Below, piece by piece: positions 10,785 through 21,795 of a stretch of 64,000 bases of DNA. Within the stretch, counting starts at the first letter, position 1; the number at the start of each line of letters is the position of its first letter. A model generated the notes under the pieces. That model had not been told where the DNA came from. It saw only the letters and a list, made by a program, of their open reading frames with translations, and made no database searches. This DNA comes from Bretschneidera sinensis (taxonomy: Eukaryota; Streptophyta; Magnoliopsida; Brassicales; Akaniaceae), in NCBI GenBank assembly GCA_023935145.1, contig CM043700.1, forward strand, positions 71,272,120 to 71,336,119, written 5' to 3'. The translations under genes and the position numbers were made by a program.

Positions 10785-11831
10785 TTGCCCATTGAGGGGC
10801 ATGCTTGTGATTTGTTGCCCAATGAGGGGCGTGTTTGTGATTATTGCCCATTGAGGGGCTTGAGAATGAGAGGAAGCATTCTATGAAATGAAAATGTGAT
10901 AAAAACCTCGGGGTAACACGCTATATAAATATGAGAAATGTACAATGTGATGTGATTGGCCCAGTGAGGGGCAGTGTGATGTGATTGGCCCAGTGAGGGG
11001 CGATGTGACTGCCCAATGAGGGGCGTGTTTGTGATTACTGCCCATCGAGGGGCGTGATTGAGATGATTGCCCATTGAGGGACGTTATTGAGATTGCATCC
11101 TATGAAATGAAAATGTAATAAAAACCCCGGGGTAGCGCGCTATATAAATATGAGAAATGTACAATGTGATGTGATTGGCCCATTGAAGGCAGTATGATGC
11201 GATAGGCCTAGTGAGGGCGATGTGATTGGCCCAGTAAGTGTAGATGTGATTTGATTGGCCCAATAAGGGGCAATGTGATTTGATTGGTACAATAAGGGGT
11301 GTGGTTTATGTTGACCCTTGATTTCATGTTTTAAATTTATTTCAACTAAACTTTATTTGTTTATTGAAAGTGGAAAAATGCTTTCTAGTGTTATGTAAGT
11401 GGTTTGCTTGATTTATATAAGTTTCTTGATACGTGTCTTTTTAAATGTTGTTTATCTTGAAGTGTGGTTGACAAATTTCATTGTCGATTTGAGAAAGTGA
11501 CTTTTTTGCTAGTATATATATGTCTCTATCCTACTTCTTATGTAATTGTATGATGCTCGTAGAGAATCCATAGATGTAGTTTTATCTAGAGGTGAAGCAT
11601 CTCACTAAGCTATATAGCTTATCCCAAATTTTACTTTTAATGTGTTGTAGGTTCAAGAATCCTCAATTCACCCATGTGATTGCTGGCGTGTGCTTAGTGG
11701 GGCTCTAGTATTTGGCATCCCTAAGGCGTAATTTTTTTTTTTTGGATTAAATTTTTGTATGAGAATTTAAAACCCCTCTATTTATGTTTAAAAGTTTATG
11801 GAGATCATTTTGTTTGGATACGGGTAGTTAC
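10785..11831 (+). mobile_element. Partial LTR B2 of the LARD-like family
   Basis: This is a second plus-strand LTR tail joined directly to LTR B. It begins inside the gcccattgaggggc repeats, continues through gtctctatcctacttctta and a degenerate ctaagctatatagctta (about 11611, equivalent to tgagctttttagctca), and ends near 11831 with gggtagttaca, a degenerate form of the family terminus. The leader half of the LTR is absent. No primer-binding site is recognisable after the end. Confidence 0.5.
10786..11310. repeat. Higher-order tandem repeat of about 219 bp
   Basis: Short GCCCA(A/G)TGAGGGGC units recur throughout. Over them lies a longer period: gaaatgaaaatgt...ataaaaacc...cggggta...cgc, then gctatataaatatgag, occurs near 10876 and again near 11095, 219 bp apart. 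Each long unit therefore holds a TATA-like word between GC-richer repeats. Confidence 0.85.
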
Positions 11832-12640
11832 AGCTCGTGCTATGTAGACATAAAATGGTCCGTTTCTTTTTAGTCCCTCCATGTTAGTGATGGAGTTCTT
11901 ACGTGTTACTGATGAATTTTCACAGTTACCAATAAAATTCTTGAGCTGAAAAATGTAAAACCTACTGTATAAGAAAACCATGAATAAAGATTAAGAAACA
12001 GTATGTGGGTACATTGAGTATATACTTGAGGCGAGTACACTGATAGAAGTACGCGATGCAGATTTGAAATGGAAAATTTATTTTTTAGTCACTTTGCATT
12101 ACCAATGAAGTCCCTCTATGTTACTAGTGAATTTCAATGAATTACCAATGAAAATTTTAGGGTAAAAAATGCATAAACTTGTCGTATGAACAAGATGTAC
12201 ACCTATCAGTGCTAAAGAAACAACCATCTGTAATTAGTGTGCATCACGTCGTGCGAATTTTTCACTTTATTCGTTTCTACAATTTTGTCTTTATTCATCA
12301 CTAATCGAATTTATAAAAATTATCATTCCAACGTCTAAAATGATCAAAATGTGAGTTTCCTTTCAGTGATCTCCAAGTGTTTATGACTAATGACAATGTG
12401 AATATGAAGGAAATTGTTTTGACGAGTCTTCTTTGTGGCTGTAAATGTGAAGTTTCCATCCACAATAAACTTTATTCATCTCAACTACAGGTATTACTTA
12501 ACAATCATTTTTTTCTTACATCTTCATTTTTACTCTTATGCTTCAAAGAAAAGATTCTTACCATTTCATATTTCACTCTAGGATTCTTAAATTTCTATCT
12601 TAACCTTATACTTCAAGGGCTTCGAATGTAGTACTATCTT
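11832..12640. other. Unassigned stretch with a diverged direct repeat
   Basis: No gene is recognised. Two diverged copies of a roughly 115-bp segment are visible at about 11860-11975 and 12083-12200. Both carry ccctc(c/t)atgtta, a run of gaattt(t/c)...ttaccaat and a gta(a)aaaatg-like word. An 84-codon frame at 12377-12631 has no family similarity and is treated as chance. Confidence 0.4.
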
Positions 12641-15600
12641 TAAGTTGCGTCTCTCTCGCTTTCTGTAGTCCCTCAATCATTCCTTCCTCGAGGAGAACTA
12701 AAAGATACTTGGCTTTATTAACGTCACTACACCCATCTCTTTATCAATTTAACTTATCTCTTACTCAAGTTTTCGACTCCCTTACTCCATGATTTCCACT
12801 TATTCCCAACAAACTAATTTAACCGCAAATCTACTTTCTAATCGTTTTAAAGGGCTTCTAGTACCCCTTCTATTCAAAACATTGCCTAGTTCAAACCAAC
12901 TTTCTCGCTTACCTGTTTCATCTAAGTTTTAATCCATCTATCACCGATTGGAACATACTTACGGAAGATTCGTAGATAACCTATCACCACAGTAACTGAT
13001 ACGCACCTTATTCTCCATTACAAATCTTCCTTTGATGATACTATTATATTGAAATCCGATCCATAACATCATCGTACAATAACAATTCAACTGCTTCCAT
13101 TTACTTGGACATCCTTCATTCTATATCTCATTCCTTTAACATCTAATACTTAGTTGTCTTCACAATCAACTTAGTAAGATTTGCCTTTTTGATCCCTACT
13201 TGAACACACCTAACTTATTGTCCTTCCTGGATCCTTTCATTTCTTTGAATAACTCCTTAAACCAACTCTCTTATTTATTCTCAGTGTCAATTTTTTACTC
13301 TACACCTCCCGTTAGATCCATATTCCGTTACCCGAAAGCTCAATAACTCATAACCTTCAAAATTATCAAAAACATTACCACATACTATCTTATAGTTGTT
13401 AAAAGCTCTAACATTTTTTATCCCTCAAACCAAATTCTCCCAATGAACGGTCCCACCTAAATCTCAACTTTCTATTAGTTACATACATAGCCTCCTAAAT
13501 CATAATTAGAATTTTATTCAGAACTGTAACATCAGCTCACCCCCTTGCATCCCTAATAACTCTTTCCTTTAAACTAATCCATCCCACGACTATCAGTGGT
13601 TTCCGTAGTTACGATTTATACGCCATAAAAGATTCCAATTAATTATCAACTAAACACCGATCATAAGTTCTTAATTCAAGTCTCATACTTTCATTCTCTT
13701 GATTTGTCAATACAATAATTAATCTCATTAATTCTTTTTGTCATCTCATTGAACTATAGTATATTCATATCTTTATTCTACTCCCACCTTTCTCTTAGAC
13801 CTTTACACACTCAAACTACTCTCTTGACCTAACTACACTTCCATTTCCTTTTCCGATCCATTTAGGGATTATGCTTTTAGAAGACCATTTAACATTTTAC
13901 CTCCGTTCTTCTCCTTATCAAATCTTATGTTTAGTCACACTAGGTACAATAAATTCCAACAACTCTCTTTTAACTCACTACCACTAGAAATCCTTGAATA
14001 AGGTAATTCATTATCACTTTTAATTTAGACAAACTCTTGAAGCATCTCTTAATTCCATAATGAATTTAAAATCTTATTCATCCATTTAAATAAAAATATA
14101 TTTTCAATTTTCTTTAATACTTCCTAGTAGCTCTTTATTTGTCTAGGATCTTCCTTACACCTTTCGTCGAATCCTATCAAAATTGTATCGTCTAAAAAAA
14201 ACTCCAACCTCTTAACTACCACCCTCCTTAAACATCTATTCTATTAATATTACTCCAAACTTTATAAGCTCTTAAGTCAAAAACTTTCTTCTTGAAATCT
14301 CTCCATTTTATAATTTTTCTAACTACCTATAAGTCCTTATTACTAACTATGGATGGGATCATAACTAATTGTCACTTTCTAAATCTTCATTAAACTATTA
14401 CCTTAACTTTCTATCCGATCAAACTTTGATTTTGTACTTTATACTCATTACCCTTTTTCTATAATTGTTCTAATACTGTTATACACTGCTAAACTCTTGG
14501 TCTCTTATAGCAACTTTCTTAACTCTTTCATTCACAAAGTAATCTCCTTTGCCACGCATATATCTCATACTCTTTCTAATTATTAACCTTTCTAATTCTC
14601 CCAACCATAACTAGGAAAAGTTTTCTATAAATTTTTAACTTCAAACACTTCAAATATCTTAGCTCATCATCACTTACTTCTCACTAGATATCAAAGGCAT
14701 TCTTCAAATTTTTATACCTCCAAATAAAACAAAACTCTTAAACTCATATAACTGGCACCAATCATTCAGTTACTCATTCTTTATTCTAAACTCAAGACTT
14801 CTTAGGCTTTGGATAAACCTACCACCTCTTTGTATCGAACTTCACTTAGTCTTAAGATTAAATCAAAATTCACTACACTTTTCTCCTTCATGAAATCTCA
14901 TATAACAATCCCTACCTTTCAAAATTCACTTACTATCTTCCACACAACCCCAAAAGCATCACAAAATTCGCTTGTAATCCACCTTACATCATCATTCCTT
15001 ACTCGTTCATCTTTCTTTGTATACTTCATTCACCTCTTACTGTACTTTAATCCCCACACTAACCACTTGTTCAACAACTTTATTCCTATTCCTTTCTATA
15101 TACTCGCTACCCCATCTATACTATTGTCTATAAATCTAATCACCCATTTTAAATTCTCACTTTTTAACGAAACTCTTACAACTATCAATGAATTGGTCTT
15201 ACCTTCCAATTCTCGAATTTCCCATATTTCCTAATTGGCAATTCAACTTGAACTTTCGAGGTACTATGATCCAACACTCCATCGACTACTTTCTCCCTAC
15301 ACTTGTCTCTTAGTCATACATACGTATAAGCCCACTACACTAAACTTTATCTACTTTAAATTTACAAATTCTATACTAATTATTCCTCAAACTAACACTC
15401 CACCATATCACAATCATCAATTATAATATATAAATATATCAAGAGAAGGAAAATTATCAATTAAGCATTTATGCATAATCTAATATGATACACTAACTTA
15501 GTATAATTCAACAATCTAATAATTATTCCAAATTTCTTTTTAAGTAATACTCCATCAATTATCAATGTTTGCGTAATCAAGACAAAATCTTCAAGTACTT

Positions 15601-15950
15601 AGTCTCTTAAAAGATTGTTTTTAAATCTTCACTTTTTAACCTCACCATAAGTCACCAACCACATTCCAAATCCTTCACAATTGCATAAGGGATACACATT
15701 TATCACACATTTCATCAACGCATCATTAACAAGATCATACCATACAAAATTCAATCAAACAACATTAATTGCACACAACAATATCACACAAACCAATTCA
15801 GCTTAGGTTTCAAGACATATTACCCCCACTTGAACCAAAACTGGTTTCAACTTTTAAACGACATCCTCTTTAAATTTATACAATCAACCTCCTATAACCT
15901 CTCCATGCAACATGTACCATGCAATTAAGTCTACAAGAACTTACAACCTG
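12641..15950 (-). mobile_element. Non-coding internal domain of the LARD-like family
   Basis: This stretch has no coding sequence for gag, protease, reverse transcriptase or integrase. On the minus strand, the segment at 13745-13835 matches the plus-strand copies near 38830 and 51535 (core tcaagagag, then gagtgtgtaaag and a purine-rich tail). The plus-strand frame of 141 codons at 14809-15234 is Ser/Thr/Phe-rich low-complexity translation of CT-rich sequence and is not supported. Its 3' LTR is not found at the left end, so the element is truncated near 12640. Confidence 0.6.
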
Positions 15951-15962
15951 GCTCTGATACAA
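15951..15962 (-). other. Primer-binding site for initiator tRNA-Met (degenerate)
   Basis: The minus strand reads TTGTATCAGAGC just inside LTR D, one base different from the standard plant copia/gypsy site TGGTATCAGAGC. It is separated from the LTR end by a few A/T bases. It identifies LTR D as the 5' LTR of the minus-strand internal domain to its left. Confidence 0.7.
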
Positions 15963-15966
15963 AAAA

Positions 15967-17709
15967 TGTAACAACCCATCTCTCGGTGGGCCCTACTAGA
16001 GAAGGTATCATTATCTTTTAGTCCCGAGCACCCTGACCTACATGCAATCACACATAACTCACCAAGAATACAAGCGTTTAATCAAAATAGTTCAAATCAT
16101 ATAATTACAATTTCATCACTAACAATTTTTTTTTTCATGCAACAGTTTTAACTAGACACAAATAATAGAAAAAAAACCCCCCCATTATAAGTGTCCTTTT
16201 AAAATGGCTAATCCCAATCCCAACTTAAATTCCTAAAAAAAAACTCTCAAAGGTGAGGATGCCGCCGATGAAAGCCTTAACTTGGGCTCCTTCAACTCGA
16301 CTGGCAAGTCTCTAGTAAATTCTTGGAAGGTTAGCAACAATAAAGTAGTGAGCTAAAAAGCTCAGTGAGACATGCTTTACAAGAAGTAATCATATTGGAG
16401 GAATTATATTTTTATTTATAATTATAGCACAACATATCACACGCCCCTTATGGGCCATTCATCTAAGTATGTCATGAAATGTAAGGCCATGTTGTATGAT
16501 GCAATGCAATAAATGCATAATCAATCAGTGCCCCTCACTGGGCTATATCATCATCATGAGGACATCTCCCCACGTACTGGTACGTCTAATCATCATATCA
16601 AATATTCGGAACCTCCCTTGTTCCGGGTTGGGTCCTACTCGTCCAATTTCCATTTGGTACCCTTACACCCCTTATGGGGAGGGACCTATCGGCCTCACCC
16701 ATCACTCGTCCCTCAATAATGTACCGTCAAACAAAGTTATACTGCAAAATGCATGAAGTGATAAGCATATAAGCAATAATCAATCATTCACATCGCATTT
16801 TATACCAATCCAAACAAACACATTCATTACAATTCCTCAACACAAACATATTAAATCATTTCAAGATTTATAACTCTAAAACTTTATTTATTCCAATTTA
16901 TTATGATCCCTCGTATTACTAGTTTTTACTATCTTTATACCATAATCTAAATACTTAATCTTCATAAATTCTAAGGTTTGCATTCATCAAAGTAGGTCAT
17001 ATTATTTTTTTTCTTATCCTTTATTACTCAGTTTACAAGTTTCTACTAGTTATATTAACAAAAATCAATGTTACCCACACAGAAAATTTGCATCCTAAAC
17101 TCAAAATCATAACTTTGGCTTAAAAACCCATTTTATTTAAACAACCCTTTTTCTTCTAACTTTTTCTTAAAGAAAGTCTTTGAATCCAAATTCCAAGTCC
17201 ACAAATCTTTATTTTAATAAATCTAAGTTCGCAAATATTTAGTTTAATAAATATACTTGAATTAAAAATAAAGAACACAAGCTTTTACCTTGAAAAGTTG
17301 CAAGAAATTCCTGTTTCTTTCCTTTTTCTCCTCTCATTCTTCCTCTCTCCTTTTTTTTTTCTTTCTCTTTTCTCCTTTTTTCTCTCCCTTCTTCCAAAAT
17401 TTCTAGAGAAATCCAACAAAATTCTAGATTCTCTCCCTTTCTCCTCTTATTTATACTAAAAACTCTCCTTTAATTGCCCATTCATCCCTCAACTCTTCCT
17501 TTCCCCATTAACTACCCCAAAGCTCTTTAAAACTTGACATTTCCCCCCAAGATTTGATTTTTACTACCAATTCTACTTTAATTACTTATTCCTAAGTTCT
17601 ACAAGTCCAAGCACAAATTAAATAAAAATAGAAACTAAATGACACATTAAAGCACGTCAACAAGGGTTTCTATGATTAAAATATTTAAAATTAAATATCG
17701 GGCTCTACA
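15967..17709 (-). mobile_element. LTR D of the LARD-like family (complete, 1743 bp)
   Basis: The plus strand begins tgtaacaaccc and ends ggctctaca, so on the minus strand the LTR runs TGTAGAGCC...GTTGTTACA. Landmarks in order on the minus strand are a TATA box (17447-17455), a GA-rich leader (about 17320-17400), the splice-donor-like aaggtaaaagctt (about 17280-17294), the gacatctccccacgtactgg region (16560), tgagctttttagctcac (about 16350) and the terminus. It is the shortest complete LTR of the family and lacks the minisatellite expansions of A, B and E. Both flanks carry family internal sequence: primer site on the left, 3' internal motif on the right. Confidence 0.75.
17447..17455 (-). promoter_or_regulatory. 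TATA box in LTR D
   Basis: The minus strand reads TATAAATAA about 255 bp inside the LTR start and directly upstream of the GA-rich leader. Position and context agree with LTR C. Confidence 0.5.
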
Positions 17710-18427
17710 ATTCTCCCTCATTTATAAAAATTTCGTTCCCAAAATTTCCTCGATCATGGTTCATAGTACACCAAGAATATCCCTTTCCTAAGTCCATTTC
17801 ACATTCTCGAAAGTCCTCCTCAAACCTTCAATCTTTATGAAATTTACGATTACAAACAAAAATCTATTTTGCCATCATCTTGAGTTTGGAAGTTCAAGTA
17901 GGGATCAAAAAGGAAAATCTTACTAAATTGATTATGAAGACAACTAAGTATTAGATGTTAAAGGCAGGAGATATAAAATGAAGGATGTTTAAGTAAATGG
18001 AAGCAGTTGAATTGTTATTTCATTGAGAATCCCATGCTTGGTTAATAATTACCGAATTCATAAGTAATTTATTATGTCTATTGGAATTTTACCTCTAAAA
18101 ATCCACCTACTCAAATTTTAGGTAAAAAAACAACCAAAATAATTAAATAAGCAAAACAAATAAGTATCAAGTACACCAAAATTTAACTTGGTTCCCCAAC
18201 TTCTTTGCCTATGTCCACCAACAAACCCTAATGGTTTATTAATCTTTAATTAAAATTTTAGGAAGAGCAAAGTTGCTAAACTCTCACTACCTCACAACTC
18301 AAAAGCTCCAATATAACCAAAGTTCTCAACTTAGCCCTAGTTGTAAATGCTCTCTCTACTTGATAACCCAAAATCCCAATACACTTAAAGCTCTCATTCT
18401 AACTTTAATAGTAAACCCCTTTGATTT
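17710..18427. other. 3' internal stub, inverted segment and copia-like LTR remnant
   Basis: Bases 17710-17760 (attctccctcatttataaaa onward) match the 3' internal end next to LTRs C and E, including a purine-rich tract on the minus strand that would serve as the polypurine tract. Bases 17884-18015 are an inverted copy of 13080-13210 (for example ggaagcagttgaattgttat, read on the opposite strand there). Bases 18170-18260 hold cttggttccccaac and gcctatgtccacc, a pattern like plant copia LTRs. No gene is present. Confidence 0.45.
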
Positions 18428-18432
18428 ACAAT
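18428..18432 (+). repeat. Target-site duplication acaat, left copy
   Basis: The 5 bp acaat precede the 5' LTR of the copia element and are repeated exactly at 24420-24424 after the 3' LTR. Confidence 0.9.
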
Positions 18433-19327
18433 TGTTGGTATTTTTCTAAGGATTAAACAGGTTTGAAAAGCTTCAGCATCAGGTCACCAGGTCGTGGCTC
18501 AAGGTGTGCGTGCCTCAGCCTCCAGAAAGTCCAGAAGTAGAGGGAGAAGCTATGCACCGCGGCCCAAAATGTGCGCGCTGCAGCACGGCCCTGTGCGCCG
18601 CGGCACAGCCACTTCAAGCCACGACATCCAGCATGACAGAAAGCCTCCCCCCTTCAAGGTTGTCGTTTGCCCTGTTTTGAGCCGCGGCTTAAAGGCACAC
18701 CTGAAGCCAATTTTCAGCATTCTTCTCCTAGTGCGTGGGGCATGAACAAAATGCACAGGATCACCTAGGATTGTTGGAGGGCTATGATTGATTTGTACTC
18801 AAGATCTAAGGGTTGAGATTGTCTTCAAGATAGGTTCAAGAAGTGATGCACTATATAAAGGGTCACCTAGCTTCAATCTTAACACAAGTGTGAGACAAGT
18901 TGTAACACAAGATCATCATACAAGAGAATTCAAGTGCAAATGTGAGAGTGCGAAGACACAAAAACATAGAAAAGACACTAGAATAGATCTCAAAGAGAGA
19001 CTGGTTGTTTAGAGAGAGAGTAGTATAGAATGGGGAGAAGGGCTTTGTAGTAGTTCTTTATCACTTTCTGTTTTCTCTTCTTTCGTTCTTCAAGAACTTG
19101 AGATTCTTAAAGAGGTGTTGCTGTATCTGTAAAGAACTCATTGATTTAGTGCAGAGAGTTTGGAGGAACTCATAAGGACATAGGCTATTACCGAACCTTG
19201 ATAACAAGTTGCTTGTGTTCTTTCTTTGATTGTTTGATTTTTGTTTCTGTTCTGATCATTACAAGTCATTCTAGACTTGGGTGCTTGGAAGATCGCCACC
19301 TGGGCATCTTGAGGTGGTTTCCCAATA
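18433..19327 (+). repeat. 5' LTR of copia copy 1
   Basis: It starts tgttggta and ends cccaata (cccaaca in the 3' LTR), 895 bp. It contains a GC-rich block (18490-18700) with many ccgcggc-type words, then a TATA box and a purine-rich leader. Open frames on both strands in the GC-rich block are not supported as genes. Confidence 0.92.
18852..18860 (+). promoter_or_regulatory. TATA box of copia LTR
   Basis: The word tatataaag is followed by ggtcacctagcttcaatc. The same word and context recur in the 3' LTR at 23948-23956 and in copy 3 at 56604-56612 and 61573-61580, so it is a conserved LTR core promoter. Confidence 0.7.
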
Positions 19328-19328
19328 G

Positions 19329-19340
19329 TGGTATCAGAGC
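19329..19340 (+). other. Primer-binding site for initiator tRNA-Met
   Basis: tggtatcagagc lies one base after the 5' LTR end, the exact sequence complementary to the 3' end of plant initiator tRNA-Met used by Tork-type copia elements. Confidence 0.9.
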
Positions 19341-19571
19341 TTTGGTTAGCGGGTATCAAAGTTGGAACAGAAGGTATCAGAGTAAGACTCCAAGAATCAA
19401 ATATCAACTTTTTGGGTGATTCAAGAATGGAGTAAAGATCAAGATCTGATCGTGTTCTTTAGGGTGATTCAAGAACGGTACTGAGATCAATCTCTGATCG
19501 TGTTCTTGAGATTTAAAAGAAGTTGGAAAGCAATTGTGGGTGTTGCATAAATCTGGGATTTTCTCCGCAAG

Positions 19572-20987
19572 ATGGATTCAAACTTCATTGTTGAGAAGTT
19601 TGATGGAAAGAAAGACTTTGCCCTTCAAAAGTGGAAGATCAAGACTGTTCTTTTGCAATAGAAGGTAGACTTGGCTATTTGAGAAAATGATGCTTTTCCA
19701 GCAAGTATCACAAAGGTCCAGCGGATTGAGATGAAGAAGATGGCATACAACACCATTTTTTTGCACATATCAGATAGCGTGACAAGTGAAAATAAAGACT
19801 CAGAAGAGCTAGCTGTCATATGGAAGAAACTATATGAGTTCTTTCTGACCAAAAATCTCCCTAATTAGATATATCTTCTTAAAAGAATATTTGCTTTTAA
19901 AATGGATCCTAATAAAGAGTTACAAGATAATCTTGATGTGTTTAATAAGCTAGTTCATGATTTGAATAGCTGTAGCATAACATTCCTAGATGAACAATTG
20001 ACTGTTATTTTGTTGAATTATCTTCCTGATTGTTTTGAAAATTTGATTAATGCAATTGAATATGGAAGAGATACACTAACCAAGGAAATTGTGATTAATG
20101 CTATAAGGGCTAATGATTTTAAGGCCAAGATGAGAGAAACATCAAGTGGAGAAGGGCTGCTCATTAGGGGAAGGCCAGCAACTCGGTATGGTAGTAGCAT
20201 CCATGGCAACTACCGACAGAAATCAAAAGGTAGAGGGCAGAGCCATGGGAGATCGCATTCCAAACCAAAGTTTGGAGGGAAGTGATGCTTCTACTGCAAC
20301 AAGGAGGTTCATTTTAAGAAAGATTGCAAGAAGAAGATATTGGATAAGAGAGGAAGAAGCCATACCAACAATGGAGAGGCTTCGGTTGCCAATGGAGAAC
20401 AGCAAGATGATGTTCTTATTGTGTGCTCAAATGTGAGCAGGAGACAAGGCAGCGAGAAATGGATCTTGGATTCCGGGTGCACTTACCACATGTGCCCTCA
20501 CCGGAATTGGTTCATGAATTTCCAAGAAACCAATTATGGAAAGGTTTTCTTTGGGAATGATACTTCTTGCCAAGTAAGGGGGATAAGAGACATCCAGTTA
20601 AGGATGTTTGATGGAGTCACAAGGCTACTGTGGAATGTGAGGTATCTTTCAGATTTGAGAAGAAACTTGATCTCATTGGGGCAGTTGGATTCCATGGGGT
20701 ACACATACAAAGCAGAGGGAAGAAAGATCAAGGTAACCAAGGGACCTTTGATAGTGAACAAAGCAGTAATACAAGATGGTCTCTATGAGATGATCAGAGA
20801 GACAGAAATCAAGGATCAAGTAGCAAGCTTGATGGCTGAGATGGGTAGGCCAGCCCTTTGGCACACTCGCTTTGGATATATGAGTGAAAAAGGCCTGCAA
20901 GTTCTCAGTAAGGATGGTCTACTTGGTGGTGACAAAGTAGATAAACTTGATTTCTGTGAGTGTTGCGTTCTTGGGCAGCAACACTAG
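19572..20987 (+). pseudogene. Copia gag, zinc knuckle, protease and GAG-pre-integrase remnant
   Basis: One frame runs from the ATG at 19572 to the stop at 20985. It encodes the UBN2-type gag (start MDSNFIVEKFDG; later DPNKELQDNLDVFNKLV), a zinc knuckle CFYCNKEVHFKKDC with intact C-x2-C-x4-H-x4-C, the protease active site ILDSGCTYHM and the GAG-pre-integrase domain (PALWHTRFGY, FCECCVLGQ). In-frame stops interrupt it in gag near 19660, 19681 and 19864, before the zinc knuckle at 20283, and at the end. The longest open parts are 19902-20285 and 20340-20987. The start fits the sister copy at 57046, which begins MGSNFVVENFDG. Confidence 0.88.
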
Positions 20988-21795
20988 GTCAACTTCAACA
21001 CTAGAGTGCACAAGTCTAAGGGGACCAGAAAGAACACCAACATAGGGAGGTAGTCTTTACTTTTTGTCTTTAATTGATGATTATTCAAGAAAGGTTTGGG
21101 TTTATTTGCTTAAAAATAAATCAAATGCTTTGAATAAATTTGTGGTGTGGAAAAAATTGCTGGAGACTCAAACGGGTAGGGTAGTTAAGGCTTTACGAAC
21201 TGATAATGGCTTAGAATTTTGCAATCAGGATTTTGATAAATTCTGTGAGTTAAATAGAGCTGCTGAAAGGATGAATAGGACCCTTATGAAAAAATTTAGG
21301 TGCATGTTAATTTGATCCGGTTTACCAAAATATTTTTGGGGGGAAGCTGTGTCTACTGCTGAATACTTGGTAAATAGATCACTCTCTAGAGCTTTAGAGC
21401 TTAAGACTCCCGAAGAGATGTGGAGTGGGAAACCCTTTGAGTTGAACAACCTTAGAACTTTTGGATGTGCTGCATTTGCACATCAAAAGGATGATAAACT
21501 TAGCCCAAGATCTAGAAAATGTGTGTTTCTAGGGTATAGTGATGGGGTTAAGGGGTATAGGTTGTGGTCCTTAGAACCAAAAGAAATGAAACTCATAATA
21601 AGTAGGGATGTCATTTTTAATGAATTGTTATTTCTCTATTTTGAGAAAACTAACCCTGCAGGGGATAGTGAGCAAACCAGTCTGGTATTTATAGAGCATA
21701 GCATTAAGGAAAATTTAGTTCAGGTAGAGCAAGGAAGGCAAGAGGGTTCGGACCAGGTAGAGCCCATTGATGAAGGCCAAGCTCAGGACACTTAA
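20988..21795 (+). pseudogene. Copia integrase remnant with two deletions
   Basis: Compared with copy 3, about 30 nt are missing near 21023 and remove the segment with HSDLWGP, the first catalytic Asp, shifting the frame. A further in-frame loss of about 45 nt near 21258 removes the stretch before AERMNRT. The second catalytic Asp (RTDNGLEFCN) and the Glu of AERMNRT remain. A stop near 21315 separates the core from the C-terminal part (open from 21349), which keeps TPEEMWSGKP and RTFGCAAFAHQ. Integration activity can be excluded from sequence alone. Confidence 0.88.

Noticed and set aside
9977..11310. Regular repeats resembling a CRISPR array
   Set aside because: The units are directly adjacent or imperfectly spaced, without unique spacers or cas genes, and the DNA is from a plant.
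14809..15426. Plus-strand frames of 141 and 63 codons
   Set aside because: They are Ser/Thr/Phe/Leu-rich translations of CT-rich sequence on the strand opposite to the internal domain, with no domain.
18494..18756. Overlapping frames on both strands in a GC-rich block
   Set aside because: The block is the GC-rich part of a copia LTR; open frames on both strands follow from few stop codons in GC-rich sequence.
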